5,498 bases of DNA, taken from Candidatus Falkowiibacteriota bacterium. Lineage in GTDB: Archaea > Iainarchaeota > Iainarchaeia > Iainarchaeales > GCA-2688035. This document shows positions 4,781-5,498 of the stretch, piece after piece (positions within the stretch are counted from its first letter, which is position 1; each line of letters starts with the position of its first letter). The notes beneath the pieces are model-generated. The model was not told where the DNA came from and did not search any database. It saw only the letters and a program-made list of their open reading frames with translations. Location: contig JAFCBY010000089.1 of assembly GCA_017610485.1 (NCBI GenBank), positions 1 to 5,498 on the forward strand, written 5' to 3'. A program made the translations under genes and the position numbers.

Positions 4781-5498
4781 TCAAGGCTTTGCCCTGTGTA
4801 GGCCTCTCCAACAAACAATTTCAGGTCTGGCTTGACAACGCGGACAATCTTTTGAAGCTCACCCATAAGGTTTCTGTTTGTTTCCTGCCTTCCGGCAGAG
4901 TCAATCAAAACAACGTCAATCTTCTTGCTTTCGGCTGCCTTGACTGCGTCAAAGGCAACAGCTGCCGGGTCTGCGCCATACTGGTGTTTTATGACGCGGA
5001 CATCCAGGTTCTTCGCGTGCTTTTCTAACTGTTCTATGGAGGCCGCCCTGAATGTGTCGGCAGCTGCCCAAATGACTTTCAATCCATTCTGTTTCAGCAG
5101 CCAGGTAAGCTTTGCAAGGCTTGTTGTCTTTCCAGCCCCGTTTGGACCCAAGAACAGTATCTTGAAGGGCTTTTCCTTCTTCTGCCTTGCCATTTCCAAA
5201 ACATCAATTCTTTCGGATTTCATCAGCTCGAGCAGAATTTCGGAAATCTCTTTTTTAACAAAGGCTTCAACGTTTTTTCCCCTTGGAATCTTTTGGCCTG
5301 CAAGCCTTTCCCTTATCTTTTTGCAGATTTCCTCAGACGTGCTTTGCTCAACGTCTGATTCAAGGAGGGCAAGCTCAAGCTCTTCAAGGAGCTCCTCCAA
5401 ATCGGACTCCTTCAATTCAACGGAGCCTGTGAAAGCAGATTTTAATCTTCCCCTGACAGAGACCTTTGGCTTTAGCTCCCGTTTTTCTTCCTCTGGAA
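4771..5498 (-). CDS. ftsY: FtsY, signal recognition particle receptor GTPase (5' partial, 3' end lost by frameshift)
   Basis: FtsY docks the ribosome-SRP complex at the membrane through paired GTP hydrolysis with SRP54. The frame enters from the right edge, so the start lies outside; a TTG at 5413-5415 is only an internal codon. Seen in order: an acidic/basic linker (PEEEKRELKPK), the start of the N domain (RGRLKSAFTGSVELKESDLEELL), ELALLESDVE in the N domain, G1 GPNGAGKTT (5122-5148), G2 DTFRAAS with EQL (5038-5058 and on), and G3 DSAGRQ (4888-4902 region; DTAGR is more usual). VVKPDLKLFVGEAYTGQ follows. After TGQSL the frame runs into DLS and a TGA (4771-4773). Normally about 15 more residues lead to G4 TKxD, and that part lies in another frame at 4622-4780. 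About 43 bp appear deleted. As read, the product lacks G4 and G5 and could not work as a GTPase. Confidence 0.92.
   Translation of the reverse strand, partial: PEEEKRELKPKVSVRGRLKSAFTGSVELKESDLEELLEELELALLESDVEQSTSEEICKKIRERLAGQKIPRGKNVEAFVKKEISEILLELMKSERIDVLEMARQKKEKPFKILFLGPNGAGKTTSLAKLTWLLKQNGLKVIWAAADTFRAASIEQLEKHAKNLDVRVIKHQYGADPAAVAFDAVKAAESKKIDVVLIDSAGRQETNRNLMGELQKIVRVVKPDLKLFVGEAYTGQSLDLS

Noticed and set aside
4771..4783. Programmed frameshift joining the two ftsY parts
   Set aside because: No slippery run is present, and about 15 residues including a conserved helix are missing, which a frameshift alone would not restore.
5413..5415. TTG at 5415 as the ftsY start
   Set aside because: The frame is open to the right edge and upstream residues match the FtsY N domain (RGRLKSAFTGSVEL), so the true start is outside the window.

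Overview
The window looks archaeal. FtsY and HtpX are of the archaeal type. TATA-box-like elements sit 26-28 nt upstream of start codons that lack a Shine-Dalgarno site, the usual layout of leaderless archaeal transcripts. Termination signals are oligo-T tracts. Most genes have moderate GC (about 42-50% in the lines I counted) and use AGG arginine codons, and TTG and GTG occur as starts. A DPANN-type or other uncultivated archaeon is plausible, but nothing here fixes the lineage.

Layout. Positions 1-115 hold the end of an unidentified + strand gene with a Lys/Ala/Pro repeat tail, followed by an oligo-T tract. Positions 233-1718 hold a + strand lemA-htpX pair: a membrane-anchored LemA helical-bundle protein and an M48 zinc membrane protease. 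Both have Shine-Dalgarno-like sites, and the pair ends in a small hairpin plus T-tract. Next comes a divergent pair whose start codons are only 12 bp apart: a 153-aa four-helix membrane protein of unknown function (minus, 1766-2227) and a 129-aa SRPBCC/START-like protein (plus, 2240-2629). The SRPBCC gene is clearly more AT-rich than its surroundings (about 33% GC). A 647-aa DUF2207 membrane protein with a signal peptide and a polyglycine tail follows on the minus strand (2643-4586). Upstream of it on the same strand is ftsY, the SRP receptor GTPase, which runs off the right edge.

The most striking observation is that ftsY is interrupted. Its frame stops at 4771-4773, just after the conserved TGQ segment. 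The remaining C-terminus, with the G4 TKID motif, the G5-region GTGQ and a normal stop, continues in another frame (4622-4780). Compared with known FtsY proteins about 15 residues are missing at the junction, so this looks like a deletion of roughly 43 bp. FtsY is normally essential, so it is either an assembly or strain artefact or a real lesion backed up by another copy.

How the genes may work together. LemA, HtpX and DUF2207 proteins are membrane proteins, often linked in known genomes to envelope maintenance and membrane-protein quality control, and FtsY delivers membrane proteins to the translocon. The window is therefore dominated by membrane biogenesis and quality control. That is inference from families and position. 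I see no CRISPR array, mobile element, tRNA or rRNA, and no gene-free stretch longer than 300 bases; the longest is about 117 bp (116-232).
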